64,000 nt of DNA, taken from assembly GCA_016845145.1 (NCBI GenBank), contig JAERTE010000146.1:124001-188000 (forward strand), read 5' to 3'. A program made the position numbers and the translations under genes. Below are positions 1-8,987 of the stretch, one piece after another. Position 1 is the stretch's first letter; each line of letters begins with the position of its first letter. A model generated the notes under the pieces. The model was not told the origin of the DNA. It searched no databases and worked only from the letters and a program-made list of their open reading frames with translations. The stretch is from Rhodospirillaceae bacterium (GTDB lineage Bacteria > Pseudomonadota > Alphaproteobacteria > Rhodospirillales > Casp-alpha2).

Positions 1-1
1 G

Positions 2-1774
2 CTCGGGTTTACGGCGCTTGGCGCAGGCATCGGTGGTCGGGAGCGGATGAGAGAGGTCGATCACCTCGTCGGGTGGGCGCTTGTGAGTTTCGTATTCACC
101 GTGCCCGGGGTTTTTCTCGGCGTGCCGTTTACGGTGCTGGCGATGGTTTCCGGGGTGGCGGCAATAGCATCGGGGGCGTGGGTGCTTCGACGCGACAAAG
201 ACCTGTTGGCGCCGGGCCTTGTGCGCATGCTGGTGCTTGGCGTACCGCTGCTCGTGCTGGCGTCCGCCATGAAAGCTTCGCAATGGGACGAATTTACCGA
301 TTGGCTCGTAATCCCGCGCTACTTGTTGGAGACAGATGCCTTTCCAAGCCGCGAAAACCCATTCTCCAAGGCTTCACTTGCGGGATACCCCTACAATTGG
401 CATTTCATCACTTATCTGGTGAGCCGTATCAGTGGTGGATTGGTGGAAAGTGCGGGGGCACTGTTCAATGTGCTGCTGTGGTTCGGTTTTGGCCTGCTGA
501 CGCTGCGGTTGATATTCACCGGTATCGGTCGCCATCCTGAGGGTGAGCTCATTGGTTGGCGTATGGCGGCATTGGCGATTCTTGCCGGAACGTTGATCAA
601 TCCGACATTCGCCCAAAAAATTGTCCTGACCGCTTATGCCGAAACGGCGTCCGCGGTCGCGGCGGGCAGTGCTGCGGTGCTGGCCTGGTTTGTGTTGGAG
701 GCATTGCGACGCGGTGAGTTTGACCGCGCCCAACGTCTTGCGTTGAGTTTAGGCTTGATCCTGGCGCTGTTAACCAACCTGAAACAGGCAACCTTGGTTT
801 TGGTCGCGCTCGTGGTTTTGGCGGCATTGTTTGTCGCTATCCGTGATCGTGGCGTGCCGTTGTGGCGGTTTGTGAGATTGCTGCCGGCAATCGTTGGCCC
901 GGCGGCGGTGATTTACATGACGTGGCGTTATCATTTGAGCGGCGAGGTGAGTGTCCGCGAGATGTCGTTGCGGCCGTTAGACGGCTGGTACATAGAATTG
1001 ATCCCGCAAATTCTCGGCAAAATGCTGCTGGTGTTGTCCAAGAAAGGATACTATCTGGCGCTCGGATTGATCTTGGTCGGTTTCGGCGTGCGGGGTTTCT
1101 TTAAGTCGGCGACTCCTTTCGACCGGTTTGCGGCGCTCGCAGCCATGGTATTCCTCGGCTACAACGCCTTTTTATTGTTTGCCTACGTGGCGTCATTCGG
1201 CAAGCCCGACGCCCTGCGTGCGGCGTCGTACTGGCGATACAACATGCATATGGGCGGACTGATCATCGCCTTTGCAGCTTACGGCGGCGCCGTGTTGTGG
1301 CACGAACGCCTGGCACATCGCTGGTCATTGCGACGTATCGCGTGGTTGCCGATGGCGTTGGTTATTGCCGCACCGTTGGTATTCGCCGGTAAACTCCGCT
1401 TCGACCTCGATCCCATGACTATGCATTTCCGTGCTGTCGGCGCAGAGGTTGCCAAGCAGGTCAACGTTGAGGATCGAGTGTTCAACGCGGACCCCACCGG
1501 GTCTGGCGAATCGAGTGCTGCATTGACATATGAGATCGGAGAACGAGCTCATTACGTGGGGCAACTCAGTGCCTTCCACCGTGACCCACTGAAATACTTC
1601 CGCAATGCCATCGCTAAACCGACGATGAGCGTGATCGTTGTCCATAGCACCGCTGAGGGTTTTGAAGCGGCGGTTGATCTGAAATTGGAGCCCGGCCAAT
1701 CGCATATGCTTAAACGCACAGAAAATGGTGGTTGGCGGTTGGTGAAATCTTGGCCGCAGCCGTATAAGAACTAG
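2..1774 (+). CDS. Polytopic membrane protein, possibly GT-C glycosyltransferase-like (5' end outside window)
   Basis: The reading frame is open from base 2, so the gene probably begins before the window; the first internal ATG is at 47. The product has many hydrophobic segments spread over its first ~430 residues, followed by a soluble C-terminal part of ~130 residues. A loop between early membrane segments contains GYPYNWH, of the type seen in the extracytoplasmic loops of GT-C (lipid-linked sugar) glycosyltransferases, but I cannot see a definite catalytic Asp motif. The stop codon overlaps that of the convergent dehydrogenase gene. The GT-C assignment is inference; the polytopic membrane nature is clear. 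Confidence 0.7.
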   Translation, partial: LGFTALGAGIGGRERMREVDHLVGWALVSFVFTVPGVFLGVPFTVLAMVSGVAAIASGAWVLRRDKDLLAPGLVRMLVLGVPLLVLASAMKASQWDEFTDWLVIPRYLLETDAFPSRENPFSKASLAGYPYNWHFITYLVSRISGGLVESAGALFNVLLWFGFGLLTLRLIFTGIGRHPEGELIGWRMAALAILAGTLINPTFAQKIVLTAYAETASAVAAGSAAVLAWFVLEALRRGEFDRAQRLALSLGLILALLTNLKQATLVLVALVVLAALFVAIRDRGVPLWRFVRLLPAIVGPAAVIYMTWRYHLSGEVSVREMSLRPLDGWYIELIPQILGKMLLVLSKKGYYLALGLILVGFGVRGFFKSATPFDRFAALAAMVFLGYNAFLLFAYVASFGKPDALRAASYWRYNMHMGGLIIAFAAYGGAVLWHERLAHRWSLRRIAWLPMALVIAAPLVFAGKLRFDLDPMTMHFRAVGAEVAKQVNVEDRVFNADPTGSGESSAALTYEIGERAHYVGQLSAFHRDPLKYFRNAIAKPTMSVIVVHSTAEGFEAAVDLKLEPGQSHMLKRTENGGWRLVKSWPQPYKN

Positions 1775-2652
1775 TCCGGGTCGATCGCCTTGATCAGCGC
1801 CGCGTGGTCCAAATCCCCATGGCCGGCATCGATCAATTTGTCGTAAAGATCGCGACCGAGCGCAGTTGCCGGTAATTCGATTCCCAAATCGGCGGCGAGT
1901 TCCAATGCTTGATCCATGTCTTTTCGTTGCACCGTGGCGCGCGCACCGGGGGTAAAACTGTTCTCGACCATGCGCAGACCATGTACGTCCAGGATACGGG
2001 AATCAGCGAAGCCGCCCGTCAGCGCTTCGCGCACCTTGCCGGGGTCCACGCCGGCTCGGCGTGCCAGCGCCAACGCCTCGGCCACGGCGCCGATGGTCAG
2101 TCCGACGATGACCTGATTGGCGGCCTTCGCCACTTGCCCAGCCCCGACGTTACCCACATGCGTGGTGCGTGAGCCGAGCACGTCGAATACGGGCATGGCG
2201 GCCTCGACAGCGTCGTCGTCGCCACCAGCCATGATGATCAACGAGCCTTGTTCGGCGCCGATGGTGCCACCCGACACCGGCGCATCGATAAAGCTGGCAC
2301 CCGCCGCGCTTAGGCGTGTGGCAAGCTCGCGGGTAACCGGGACTTTGGTGGTGCTCATGTCGATGACCAGGTCGCCGGGTCGGATGCCGTTCAAAATGCC
2401 GTTGGGACCGGCGAAAACAGCCTGTACTGCCGGCGTATCGGTGAGCATGGTAATGACGATTTTGGCCGGGTTCGCAGTATCGGCAGGGGTGGCGGCCGTC
2501 TCCATGCCTTCGGCAGCCAACTCTTCCATTGGTGCTTGCGAGCGATTGTGGACGATCATGTCCGCGCCGGCGCGTTTCAGGTTGCGTGCCATGGGCCGGC
2601 CCATCAACCCGAGTCCGATAAAGCCGATGGTGTAGCCTTCCAGCGATGCCAT
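1771..2652 (-). CDS. NAD(P)-dependent beta-hydroxyacid dehydrogenase (3-hydroxyisobutyrate dehydrogenase family)
   Basis: The 293-residue protein begins with a Rossmann motif GFIGLGLMGRPMARNL and carries the substrate-binding signature FIDAPVSGG near residue 120 and the catalytic-lysine region GAGQVAKAANQ near residue 170. This is the standard architecture of the 3-hydroxyisobutyrate / tartronate semialdehyde reductase family, which reduces or oxidises short beta-hydroxy acids with NAD(P). The start ATG has a GGAAGG ribosome-binding site about 7 bases upstream. The exact substrate (hydroxyisobutyrate, tartronate semialdehyde or succinic semialdehyde) cannot be told from sequence. It is convergent with the membrane protein before it and divergent from the AEC transporter after it. 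Confidence 0.9.
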   Translation of the reverse strand: MASLEGYTIGFIGLGLMGRPMARNLKRAGADMIVHNRSQAPMEELAAEGMETAATPADTANPAKIVITMLTDTPAVQAVFAGPNGILNGIRPGDLVIDMSTTKVPVTRELATRLSAAGASFIDAPVSGGTIGAEQGSLIIMAGGDDDAVEAAMPVFDVLGSRTTHVGNVGAGQVAKAANQVIVGLTIGAVAEALALARRAGVDPGKVREALTGGFADSRILDVHGLRMVENSFTPGARATVQRKDMDQALELAADLGIELPATALGRDLYDKLIDAGHGDLDHAALIKAIDPD

Positions 2653-2775
2653 GTCCGTGCCTTCCCTACATTTTTTTCGCGGTATTTTCTTTTCGCGTCC
2701 GGCGATACAGCTTAAATAGCGCTTACCGTTGGGACAACCTGCCGCGCCAATTTAACCGGAGCCATCGAAACCGCC

Positions 2776-3720
2776 ATGGGGCCAATCGTCAATATCGTCT
2801 TGCCGATTTTCGCGATTGTGCTGATCGGTTACGTGGTGGGCCGGCGCGGGCTGTTGGGCGAAGCCAGCTCCGAGGCGCTGAATGCTTTCGTCTACTATGT
2901 CGCCCTGCCGGTGCTGTTGTTCCGATCCATGGCAAGGGTTGACCTTGAGGCGGTCGATTTCGGCGCGTTCCTGGTGGTGTTCATCGGTGCTGGCGCGCTG
3001 ACATTCATGGGCGCGTTTTTAGTGGCGAGATGGTTGTTCAGGGTGCGTGGCGTCAACGGTATGATGTTCGGCGTCAATGCCACCTACGGCAATATCGGCT
3101 ATATGGGTATTCCGATGGCATTCGCGGCCTTTGGCGAAGCGGGTGCCGTTTTGACGGTGATCGCCGCCGTGTCGCATGCTTTGGTGTGGCTGCCGATTTC
3201 CATTATCACTCTGGAAAGCGCCAGACCGATGGGCCATCGTCCGGGAGGTAAGTTTCGCGCAGTGTTCAGCGGTGTGATCAGCAACCCTATGCTGATGTCG
3301 CCGTTGGTCGGCGTTCTATGGTCACTTTCAGGACTCGATCTGCCGGTGCCCGTGGACGCCTTTTGTGCACTGCTCGGCGCGGCCGCCGGGCCGTGTGCGT
3401 TGTTTTCCATCGGTCTTTTTCTGGTCGGCAAACCGGTATCGGAAGGCATGCGCGAGGTTGGCGTCATGGTGGTATTCAAGCTTGTTGTGTTTCCGTTGGT
3501 CGTTGCAGGATTGGCGTTCGGCGTTGTTGGATTGGCGCCGCTACCGGCTGCCGTGGCTCTGTTGTTGGCGGCCTCGCCGAGTGGTGCGACTTGCTTCGTC
3601 CTGGCACAGAATTACGGGACTTTCGTACAACGTTCGTCATCGGTTATCTTAGTCTCCACGGCTGTTGCCGTGGTGAGTGTATCGGTGCTGTTTGCCACAC
3701 CCTATTTGAACGTGAATTGA
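2776..3720 (+). CDS. AEC-family transporter (auxin efflux carrier type)
   Basis: A 314-residue inner-membrane protein with about ten hydrophobic helices. The N-terminus (PIFAIVLIGYVVGRRGLL) and the central NATYGNIGYMGIPMA segment are characteristic of bacterial AEC carriers, where the N/G-rich crossover region forms part of the transport path. Bacterial members move organic anions such as malate or malonate; the substrate is unknown here. The C-terminal ASPSGATCFVLAQNYG stretch also fits the family. No strong ribosome-binding site lies close to the chosen ATG. Confidence 0.88.
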   Translation: MGPIVNIVLPIFAIVLIGYVVGRRGLLGEASSEALNAFVYYVALPVLLFRSMARVDLEAVDFGAFLVVFIGAGALTFMGAFLVARWLFRVRGVNGMMFGVNATYGNIGYMGIPMAFAAFGEAGAVLTVIAAVSHALVWLPISIITLESARPMGHRPGGKFRAVFSGVISNPMLMSPLVGVLWSLSGLDLPVPVDAFCALLGAAAGPCALFSIGLFLVGKPVSEGMREVGVMVVFKLVVFPLVVAGLAFGVVGLAPLPAAVALLLAASPSGATCFVLAQNYGTFVQRSSSVILVSTAVAVVSVSVLFATPYLNVN

Positions 3721-3728
3721 ATGCGGTC

Positions 3729-4001
3729 ATGATCAGATCCACTGGAAAAATGCTGATGGTTGTTGGCGGTGTCGCGTTCATCGCGGCTTTGATCTGGTGG
3801 ATGACGTTCTTTCGCCAAATGCTTGGCGAAGACGTGAAACGGGCCTCAGAGTGTTTCTATTCAACCACATTGGAATGCGAAATCGGTAATGTTGTGGGCA
3901 GCTTCATGGACATTCCCCCCTATGATCCGGTGTTGTTGTGGGGGGCCGGCGTATTGTTCGGTGCCGGGTTGTTGATCTACGCCTTGGCGCCCCGCCGATA
4001 A
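3729..4001 (+). CDS. Small two-helix membrane protein
   Basis: This 90-residue product starts 9 bases after the AEC transporter stop and may be cotranscribed. It has an N-terminal transmembrane helix (LMVVGGVAFIAALIWWMTFF), a short loop with two Cys residues (SECFYSTTLECE), and a second helix (LLWGAGVLFGAGLLIYALAP) ending in a basic tail. The Cys pair could form a periplasmic disulfide. I do not recognise a named family. The hairpin topology and regular coding pattern support a real gene. Confidence 0.65.
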   Translation: MIRSTGKMLMVVGGVAFIAALIWWMTFFRQMLGEDVKRASECFYSTTLECEIGNVVGSFMDIPPYDPVLLWGAGVLFGAGLLIYALAPRR

Positions 4002-4027
4002 CTTGGGCCGATAAACTAAACCGGCAA

Positions 4028-6790
4028 TTAATCTTCTTGCAGGAATCCGCGTACCTGGGAGATGGCGTCCGCCAGCCCGATGCGTTGCACCTCGACGCCG
4101 GGCGGAAACGCGGTGGCCAGGCGCGACGGCATGGCGCGGTCGAGCATGACAAAAACACCTTTGTCCGTGGCGCGGCGCAACAACCGGCCATAGGCCTGTT
4201 TGAGCCGCAGCCGCGCCAGCATTTCATCGTAGGCCCGCCCGCCGAAGGCCGATTTCCGCGCCTTGTGCAGCATGGAGGGGCGTGGCCACGGCACGCGGTC
4301 GAAAACGATCAACCTGAGTGAGCGCCCAGGCACATCGACGCCGTCACGCACCGCATCGGTACCGAACAGGCAGGTATCCTCCTCGGCACGGAAGATATCG
4401 ATCAATGTACCCGTATCCATGGCGTCCACGTGCTGCGCGAGCAAATTGACGCCGGCTTCCTCAAGCGCGCCGGCGGTCCGTTGATGTACGGCGCGCAGGC
4501 GGTGGATGGCGGTAAACAGCCCCAAGGCGCCGCCACCGGCGGCCAAGAACAGTTCGCGGTAGGCCGCCGCCGTTGCGTCGGCGCTGTTTTTGTTGACATC
4601 GCCGACGACAAGCACCTTGGTGTTTTCATCATATTCGAATGGGGAGGGGTGGTCGGCCTCGGTCAGCGTGGTTGCCAAATGATTGGCACCGGTGCGCGTC
4701 TCGGCGCCGGACCAGGTCTCGGTGGCGTCACCATCGGTGTGATCGCGCAACGTCGCGGAAGTGACCAGCACGCCGTGTGCCGGCGCGTAAACGGTTTCGG
4801 CCAGCGGGCGGGTCGGGTCGAGCCAATGACGCCGAAACCCGACATCGAAATCGCGCCCGGCGATACGCTCGACGCCAAACCAATCGACGAAGTCAGGCGG
4901 CGTTTCAGCGCGAAGACTGGCGAGCATGGATTTCCATGCCGCTAAGGGCTGCAGCCCGCGCCGCGCAATCGAGCGGACCAAACCGTCGATGCGCGCACGC
5001 GTGGCGGTTTCCAATTCGTCGGCCTCGGTATCGAGCAAGGCGAGCAGGCATTGGCTCAAACCCTTGAGCGGTTTTTCCAATTTGCCCAGAGCGGTTTCCA
5101 GTTCCGCAGCCGCGTCAAGCAGGCCCGGCACCGATGGTCCGGTTGGGGTTTCCAGATCGTAGGGCCCCTCGGCGTTGGCATCGCGGGCATAGACCTGTTG
5201 GCGGAGGCTGGCCAGGAAAGTCTCCGTCGGACCAATGGGGCTGCCGCCGCCGATGCGCGTGGTCCAGGCGCTGGCCGGCAGAATACGTGCGCACCGCAGC
5301 GTCTCTTCCATCAGTTCTTCGGCTTCGCCGTCGCCGCCGATCAAGTCGGATGCGCGCGCCTTGAGGCCGCGCGCACGGCGCCGGGTGCCATCTTCGGCAC
5401 CGATCAGCCAGCGACGAAGCTCCGCTGTTTCACGGCCCGACAAATGCGCCGCGAAGGCACTGTCGGCGGCATCGAACAACTGGTGGCCTTCGTCGAAAAT
5501 ATAGCGTGTCGGCAGATTTCCATCGTCACCTCTGCCGGTACCCCCCATCGCGGCCTGAACCATCACCAAGGCATGGTTGGCGACCACCAAGTCGGCGCGG
5601 CGTGCGCGCCGCACGGTGCGCTCAATGAAGCATCGCCGGTAGTGATCGCAGGCGGAATAGACGCATTCGCCGCGCGTATCGGTCATTGATGTGGTCAGCC
5701 GATGGCCGAACAGGTCAGCCAGCCAGGCCGGGAAATCGCCTCCAACCATATCGCCGTCGCGCGTGGCGCTTGCCCAGCGCGCCACCAGGCCCAGCGCAAT
5801 CGCTTCGCCAGCGCCCATGGGCAGGCGGGTCACAGCTTCCGCCAGGTTGAGCAGGCACAGGTAGTTCTCACGTCCTTTGCGGATAACCACCCGGTTTTCC
5901 TTTTCCACGGGGGTTGGGCACAGGCGGTCGAGTTCCGTGTCCAATTGGCGCTGCAGGTTGCGGGTATAGGTGCTGATCCATACGGCCCCTTCGTTGCGCT
6001 CCGCCCACAGACTGGCGGGGGCCACGTAACCCAGCGTCTTGCCGATACCGGTACCGGCCTCGGCCAAGACCAGGTTAGGCTCGTCGCGCCGGTTGCGCGG
6101 CGCGAACGCATGTGTGCAGGTGCCCACGTAGGCGCGTTGGCCATCGCGCTTCTCGGCACCACTTCCCAATAACTCTCCCAACCGGGTATGTGCTTCCTTG
6201 GTGGCGACGGGCAGGTGTGCGGGCGGTGGCTCCGGCGGGCCGTCCTGCCATTCCGGTAAGCGGTTCCAGACCCGCATGGTTTCCTTGGCAGATCCCTGTT
6301 CAGGGCCGTCCGGGCGACCGAGCGCAGCAAGAACACTGGGGCCCCATGACCAACCACCGAGCGCCATGGCCTGGGCTTGGCCGGCGGCCTGACGGGCCGC
6401 CTCGGGGTTGTCGGCCGCCAGCACCATCAGTTCGCTAAGCAATGCTCGTGATGCAGCGAGTAGGGTGGTTGCCGCCGTCTCGCTGGATCCCGGCAGCGGC
6501 AATCCCAAAGCATCGGCCAAGCCCAAAGGCGTCGGCAAGGCGAACCGCGCCGGGTGTACAAAAGCGAACAATTCCAGCAGGTCGAGGGCAGGAAAGGGTT
6601 GGACGTCCAGTTTCCGGGCCATGGCGCCGGCGTGGCAGACATAGGGCTGCTGATCATCCAACAATCTATCCGCCGCGGCCGCGCGATTGAGGGCCTCGAC
6701 CTCGCCATCGATAGTCAGCCATGTGACGCGCCGGGCGCCGGCTATGACGGCAGGGCGGCGGGGCAATCTGATTTCAGGCGTAGCAACCAT
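4028..6790 (-). CDS. ATP-dependent DNA helicase, DinG/XPD-like (superfamily 2)
   Basis: The 920-residue protein carries Walker A AGTGIGKT near residue 247, a DEGH Walker B box in IFDEGHQLF, and a C-terminal helicase motif VI region QAYGRLLRR. Four cysteines between motifs I and II (NYLC, GEC, SAC, RRC) match the iron-sulfur cluster domain of XPD/DinG helicases, which unwind DNA 5'-3' during repair or R-loop processing. An N-terminal extension of ~230 residues precedes the helicase core; it has no motif I recognise. The gene stands alone on the minus strand with a weak ribosome-binding site. Confidence 0.9.
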   Translation of the reverse strand: MVATPEIRLPRRPAVIAGARRVTWLTIDGEVEALNRAAAADRLLDDQQPYVCHAGAMARKLDVQPFPALDLLELFAFVHPARFALPTPLGLADALGLPLPGSSETAATTLLAASRALLSELMVLAADNPEAARQAAGQAQAMALGGWSWGPSVLAALGRPDGPEQGSAKETMRVWNRLPEWQDGPPEPPPAHLPVATKEAHTRLGELLGSGAEKRDGQRAYVGTCTHAFAPRNRRDEPNLVLAEAGTGIGKTLGYVAPASLWAERNEGAVWISTYTRNLQRQLDTELDRLCPTPVEKENRVVIRKGRENYLCLLNLAEAVTRLPMGAGEAIALGLVARWASATRDGDMVGGDFPAWLADLFGHRLTTSMTDTRGECVYSACDHYRRCFIERTVRRARRADLVVANHALVMVQAAMGGTGRGDDGNLPTRYIFDEGHQLFDAADSAFAAHLSGRETAELRRWLIGAEDGTRRRARGLKARASDLIGGDGEAEELMEETLRCARILPASAWTTRIGGGSPIGPTETFLASLRQQVYARDANAEGPYDLETPTGPSVPGLLDAAAELETALGKLEKPLKGLSQCLLALLDTEADELETATRARIDGLVRSIARRGLQPLAAWKSMLASLRAETPPDFVDWFGVERIAGRDFDVGFRRHWLDPTRPLAETVYAPAHGVLVTSATLRDHTDGDATETWSGAETRTGANHLATTLTEADHPSPFEYDENTKVLVVGDVNKNSADATAAAYRELFLAAGGGALGLFTAIHRLRAVHQRTAGALEEAGVNLLAQHVDAMDTGTLIDIFRAEEDTCLFGTDAVRDGVDVPGRSLRLIVFDRVPWPRPSMLHKARKSAFGGRAYDEMLARLRLKQAYGRLLRRATDKGVFVMLDRAMPSRLATAFPPGVEVQRIGLADAISQVRGFLQED

Positions 6791-6974
6791 GACCGCGAGT
6801 ATTGCCGAGCCCGGGCGTGGGTCAAGACATAGGACAGTTAGAACGGTTTCGGCGCTTTGTTCCTAATGAAAATGGCGGCTCTATTTGCTATACTCCGAAC
6901 CCTGGGAAAACGATTCTCCGGTTTGGGGTTTTCCGCCGGAGTGATGCGAGGCAAATGTGGAGGAGGGTACAAAG

Positions 6975-7016
6975 ATGACCCCGCCTGACCAACCTAGCGA
7001 CATATTAGCCTTTTAA
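6975..7016 (+). CDS. Possible 13-residue leader peptide
   Basis: The frame MTPPDQPSDILAF is preceded by GGAGGAGGG about 6 bases upstream, an unusually good ribosome-binding site for intergenic DNA. It is followed at once by a hairpin and an intrinsic terminator. Proline codons early in the frame would fit a stalling leader peptide, but no biosynthetic gene follows directly. It may be chance. Confidence 0.25.
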   Translation: MTPPDQPSDILAF

Positions 7017-7064
7017 AAACTTGGCTCGGTCCTATGTGATCGGGCGGCGCTGAGAGCGCCGTTA

Positions 7065-7100
7065 AAAACCCCGCCGTAATTTTGGCGGGGTTTTGTATTT
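7065..7100 (+). terminator. Intrinsic terminator
   Basis: AAAACCCCGCC (7065-7075) pairs with GGCGGGGTTTT (7084-7094) across an 8-base loop, followed by a T-rich run. This is a textbook Rho-independent terminator for a plus-strand transcript; the A/T arms make it potentially active on the other strand too. Confidence 0.85.
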
Positions 7101-7159
7101 TTCGAATTCGATCGGATGCTAACTGCGTCTTTACCTTTATGTGGCTAATTTGATCGATT

Positions 7160-7456
7160 ATGGCGGAATCGGAATCACCTGATAGTGCGGTCTCTGACGA
7201 AGAAGAGCGTCGCGCACGTGAGGCGGAGCGCCGTGCCGATGACAGGCGCGATGATGATCGCCGTGCCCGCGAACGGCGTGATAGTGACAGGCGCGGCTCC
7301 GGCAATCCGATCGATTGGGATGGAATCGAGCGGCGCATGGGTGAGCGGCGCGACGACCAGCGCCGAACGCTTGAGCGACGCAAGGAAGAACGCCGCCACG
7401 AAGAGCGCCGGAAGATCGAAGATATCATAGATAACAACTGGCCTTTGCTTGATTGA
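7160..7456 (+). CDS. Low-complexity Arg/Glu/Asp-rich small protein
   Basis: A 98-residue highly charged protein built from degenerate repeats such as RRADDRRDDDRR, ERRMGERRDDQRR and ERRKEERRHEERR, with a short non-repetitive core (GNPIDWDGIERR). It has no membrane segment and probably forms a long charged helix or is disordered. ERR repeats of this kind occur in some proteobacterial signalling proteins, but I cannot assign a function. A spurious ORF is possible because opposite frames are also open. Confidence 0.5.
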   Translation: MAESESPDSAVSDEEERRAREAERRADDRRDDDRRARERRDSDRRGSGNPIDWDGIERRMGERRDDQRRTLERRKEERRHEERRKIEDIIDNNWPLLD

Positions 7457-7586
7457 CAGATTGTTGTCATCTTCGTGATGCATAATTATCCGATATTCAT
7501 GCTTTCAACCCTTGAAGATGCCGCCGTTAGGGCTTAACAACAGCCCCCGAAAAGATCGCAGCGCCGTGAGGCGAAAGGACCAAGCC

Positions 7587-7799
7587 TTGGTGTTTAAGAA
7601 AAACAAGAAAACCGTCGATGTCGGCGACCGGTTTGTTAAAACCGACGATCCCAATACGGTTTGGATCGTTGCCGGGCAGGGCGCGCCCGTAGCGTCAATT
7701 CCGCATTTTCAGGTTGTGCGCGAAGGCTATACCAACCGCGTTCGGACACTGTCTGAACAGGTCTTGCTGGATCCGGATTTTTACCGCCGCGTGCAATAG
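7587..7799 (+). CDS. Conserved-looking small hypothetical protein
   Basis: I place the start at TTG 7587 (or the adjacent GTG 7590), giving about 70 residues, because GAAAGGA lies 6-8 bases upstream and the sequence from MVFKKNKKTVDVGDRFVK onward looks folded. The core VGDRFVKTDDPNTVWIV suggests a small beta-rich domain, with a charged N-terminus. An upstream TTG at 7512 would add 25 residues with little protein-like character. Function unknown. Confidence 0.55.
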   Translation: MVFKKNKKTVDVGDRFVKTDDPNTVWIVAGQGAPVASIPHFQVVREGYTNRVRTLSEQVLLDPDFYRRVQ

Positions 7800-7818
7800 C
7801 ATCGCAACTTCGTATAAA

Positions 7819-8805
7819 TCAGTTTGTACCCGATACGGTGATGCTCTTGACTATGTAGTCACCGCCGCCATTGATCAGGGCGAGCCCGGTGAACGAATCG
7901 CGAAATCCTCTGTCCGAGGTTTTGAGCACTTCGTTTCCGTTGATGCTGACGCTCATGCGCCCGTCGGGATAGCGCTCCCATAACAAGCGATGGATTTTCT
8001 TATCCTCAAGCGGCGTGGCCTTGGCGGCGCGCTCGACAATGCTGGTGCCGCGCGACGACACGCGGATCACTTCCACTGCCCCTCCCGGCCGATAGGACAA
8101 ACGATACCCAGGGCTTTGTTCACCGCGGAATTGGCCTTGATAGACGGCGACCTGTAACTGACCTTCCGCGGACCACGAACTCATGTCCATCTCAAGTGCA
8201 AATCCATTGGAAACAGCTGCTGGCACGTGAATGATGGCTGCTGCGGCTGGTGTTTGCCCGCCACCTTGATTGGCCGTTTGGCCGCCTTGATTTCGGCCGC
8301 CGAGTGCCTGATTGAGAAGGGCGCCGAACAATTTCGCCGCCTGTTGCTCAGGTGACGCTTTCGGCTCCGAAGGCGCGGCAGCGCTGCTGCCCGTATTTGC
8401 CGTCCCCGATTTGACTGCGCTGCGCAGGCCCCAGCCGCGTTCCACCCAGTATTTGCCGGCGCTGACGGTCCAGCCCGGATTCTTGGTGTAGTCGCCATCG
8501 ACAAAAGTGTCGCTGAGCACTTGATTGCGCCAGGGCCGATCAAAATTGCCGGTGAGGTCGCGCAAATCGCGCAGGAAATTCGGGTCGGCGGCGCGGGCTT
8601 TCTCGGCGTCATCAATCATCTTGTTGAGCTTGTCGATAAAACCCTGCAACCGATCTTCGGGCTTGGGCTCCGACGGGTCGGACCACTGCGAGTACTTGGG
8701 TTGTTGGGCATGGGCTGCGGGTGCGCCAGCCGATAGGCCAGCAAAGGCCAGGGCGGCAATTACTGGGGCAGCGAAAATGGTTGAATATGTTCGTTTGATC
8801 TTCAT
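7819..8805 (-). CDS. Secreted hypothetical protein with LamG/DUF1080-like beta fold
   Basis: The 328-residue protein starts with a clear Sec signal peptide (ending near APAAHAQQ). After ~60 charged helical residues, the remainder (SDTFVDGDYTKNPGWTVSAGKYWV through the C-terminal DSFTGLALINGGGDYIVKS) has the repeated beta-strand pattern of concanavalin-like (LamG / 3-keto-disaccharide hydrolase) domains, interrupted by a Gly/Gln/Asn-rich linker near residues 170-190. It is probably periplasmic. The fold assignment is by pattern only. It is divergent from the Fur-box gene. Confidence 0.6.
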   Translation of the reverse strand: MKIKRTYSTIFAAPVIAALAFAGLSAGAPAAHAQQPKYSQWSDPSEPKPEDRLQGFIDKLNKMIDDAEKARAADPNFLRDLRDLTGNFDRPWRNQVLSDTFVDGDYTKNPGWTVSAGKYWVERGWGLRSAVKSGTANTGSSAAAPSEPKASPEQQAAKLFGALLNQALGGRNQGGQTANQGGGQTPAAAAIIHVPAAVSNGFALEMDMSSWSAEGQLQVAVYQGQFRGEQSPGYRLSYRPGGAVEVIRVSSRGTSIVERAAKATPLEDKKIHRLLWERYPDGRMSVSINGNEVLKTSDRGFRDSFTGLALINGGGDYIVKSITVSGTN

Positions 8806-8917
8806 GGCGAGTTGCTGTCGTCCTTTTTAGGTTGCGAGGCGTGTTCGCACGTCGAGAGCCTAGCATGGGTTGCTTTGGGTCGTCATCTCATGAGCGTGAT
8901 TTCTTTCATTTTGTATT

Positions 8918-8936
8918 GCAAATGAGAATCATTCGC
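8918..8936 (+). promoter_or_regulatory. Fur-box-like operator
   Basis: The 19 bases GCAAATGAGAATCATTCGC match 14 of 19 positions of the classical Fur consensus, including the central AATCATT. The site lies about 50 bases upstream of the ATG at 8988, where it would overlap the promoter, so iron repression is likely. In alphaproteobacteria Irr or Mur could also read such a site. Confidence 0.7.
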
Positions 8937-8987
8937 ATTAACATCCTTATCGTTCACAACCCCACCGTTTACGACAAGGAGATCGTC

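Larger units (their letters stand above)
6900..7100 (+). ncRNA. Candidate small RNA or leader transcript
   Basis: An extended -10 (TGCTATACT, TATACT at 6889-6894) would start a transcript near 6900. Downstream, CTCCGG/CCGGAG can form a stem, competing with GGAAAAC/GTTTTCC pairing. A 13-codon ORF starts at 6975 behind GGAGGAGGG. A second hairpin CGGCGCT-GAG-AGCGCCG (7045-7061) precedes a strong terminator. A self-contained ~195-nt transcript is therefore plausible. It does not match 6S, SRP RNA, tmRNA or a riboswitch I know. It could be an attenuator with a leader peptide, although the terminator separates it from the next gene. Confidence 0.35.
6791..7159. other. Intergenic region with promoter, structured RNA candidate and terminator
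   Basis: This gap holds an extended -10 promoter, a short leader-like ORF and a strong intrinsic terminator, described separately. It ends before the Arg-rich small ORF. No protein gene longer than the 13-codon ORF is supported. Confidence 0.6.

Noticed and set aside
8832-8987. N-terminal extension of the Fur-box gene
   Set aside because: This part contains the Fur-like operator and promoter; the strong ribosome-binding site precedes ATG 8988.
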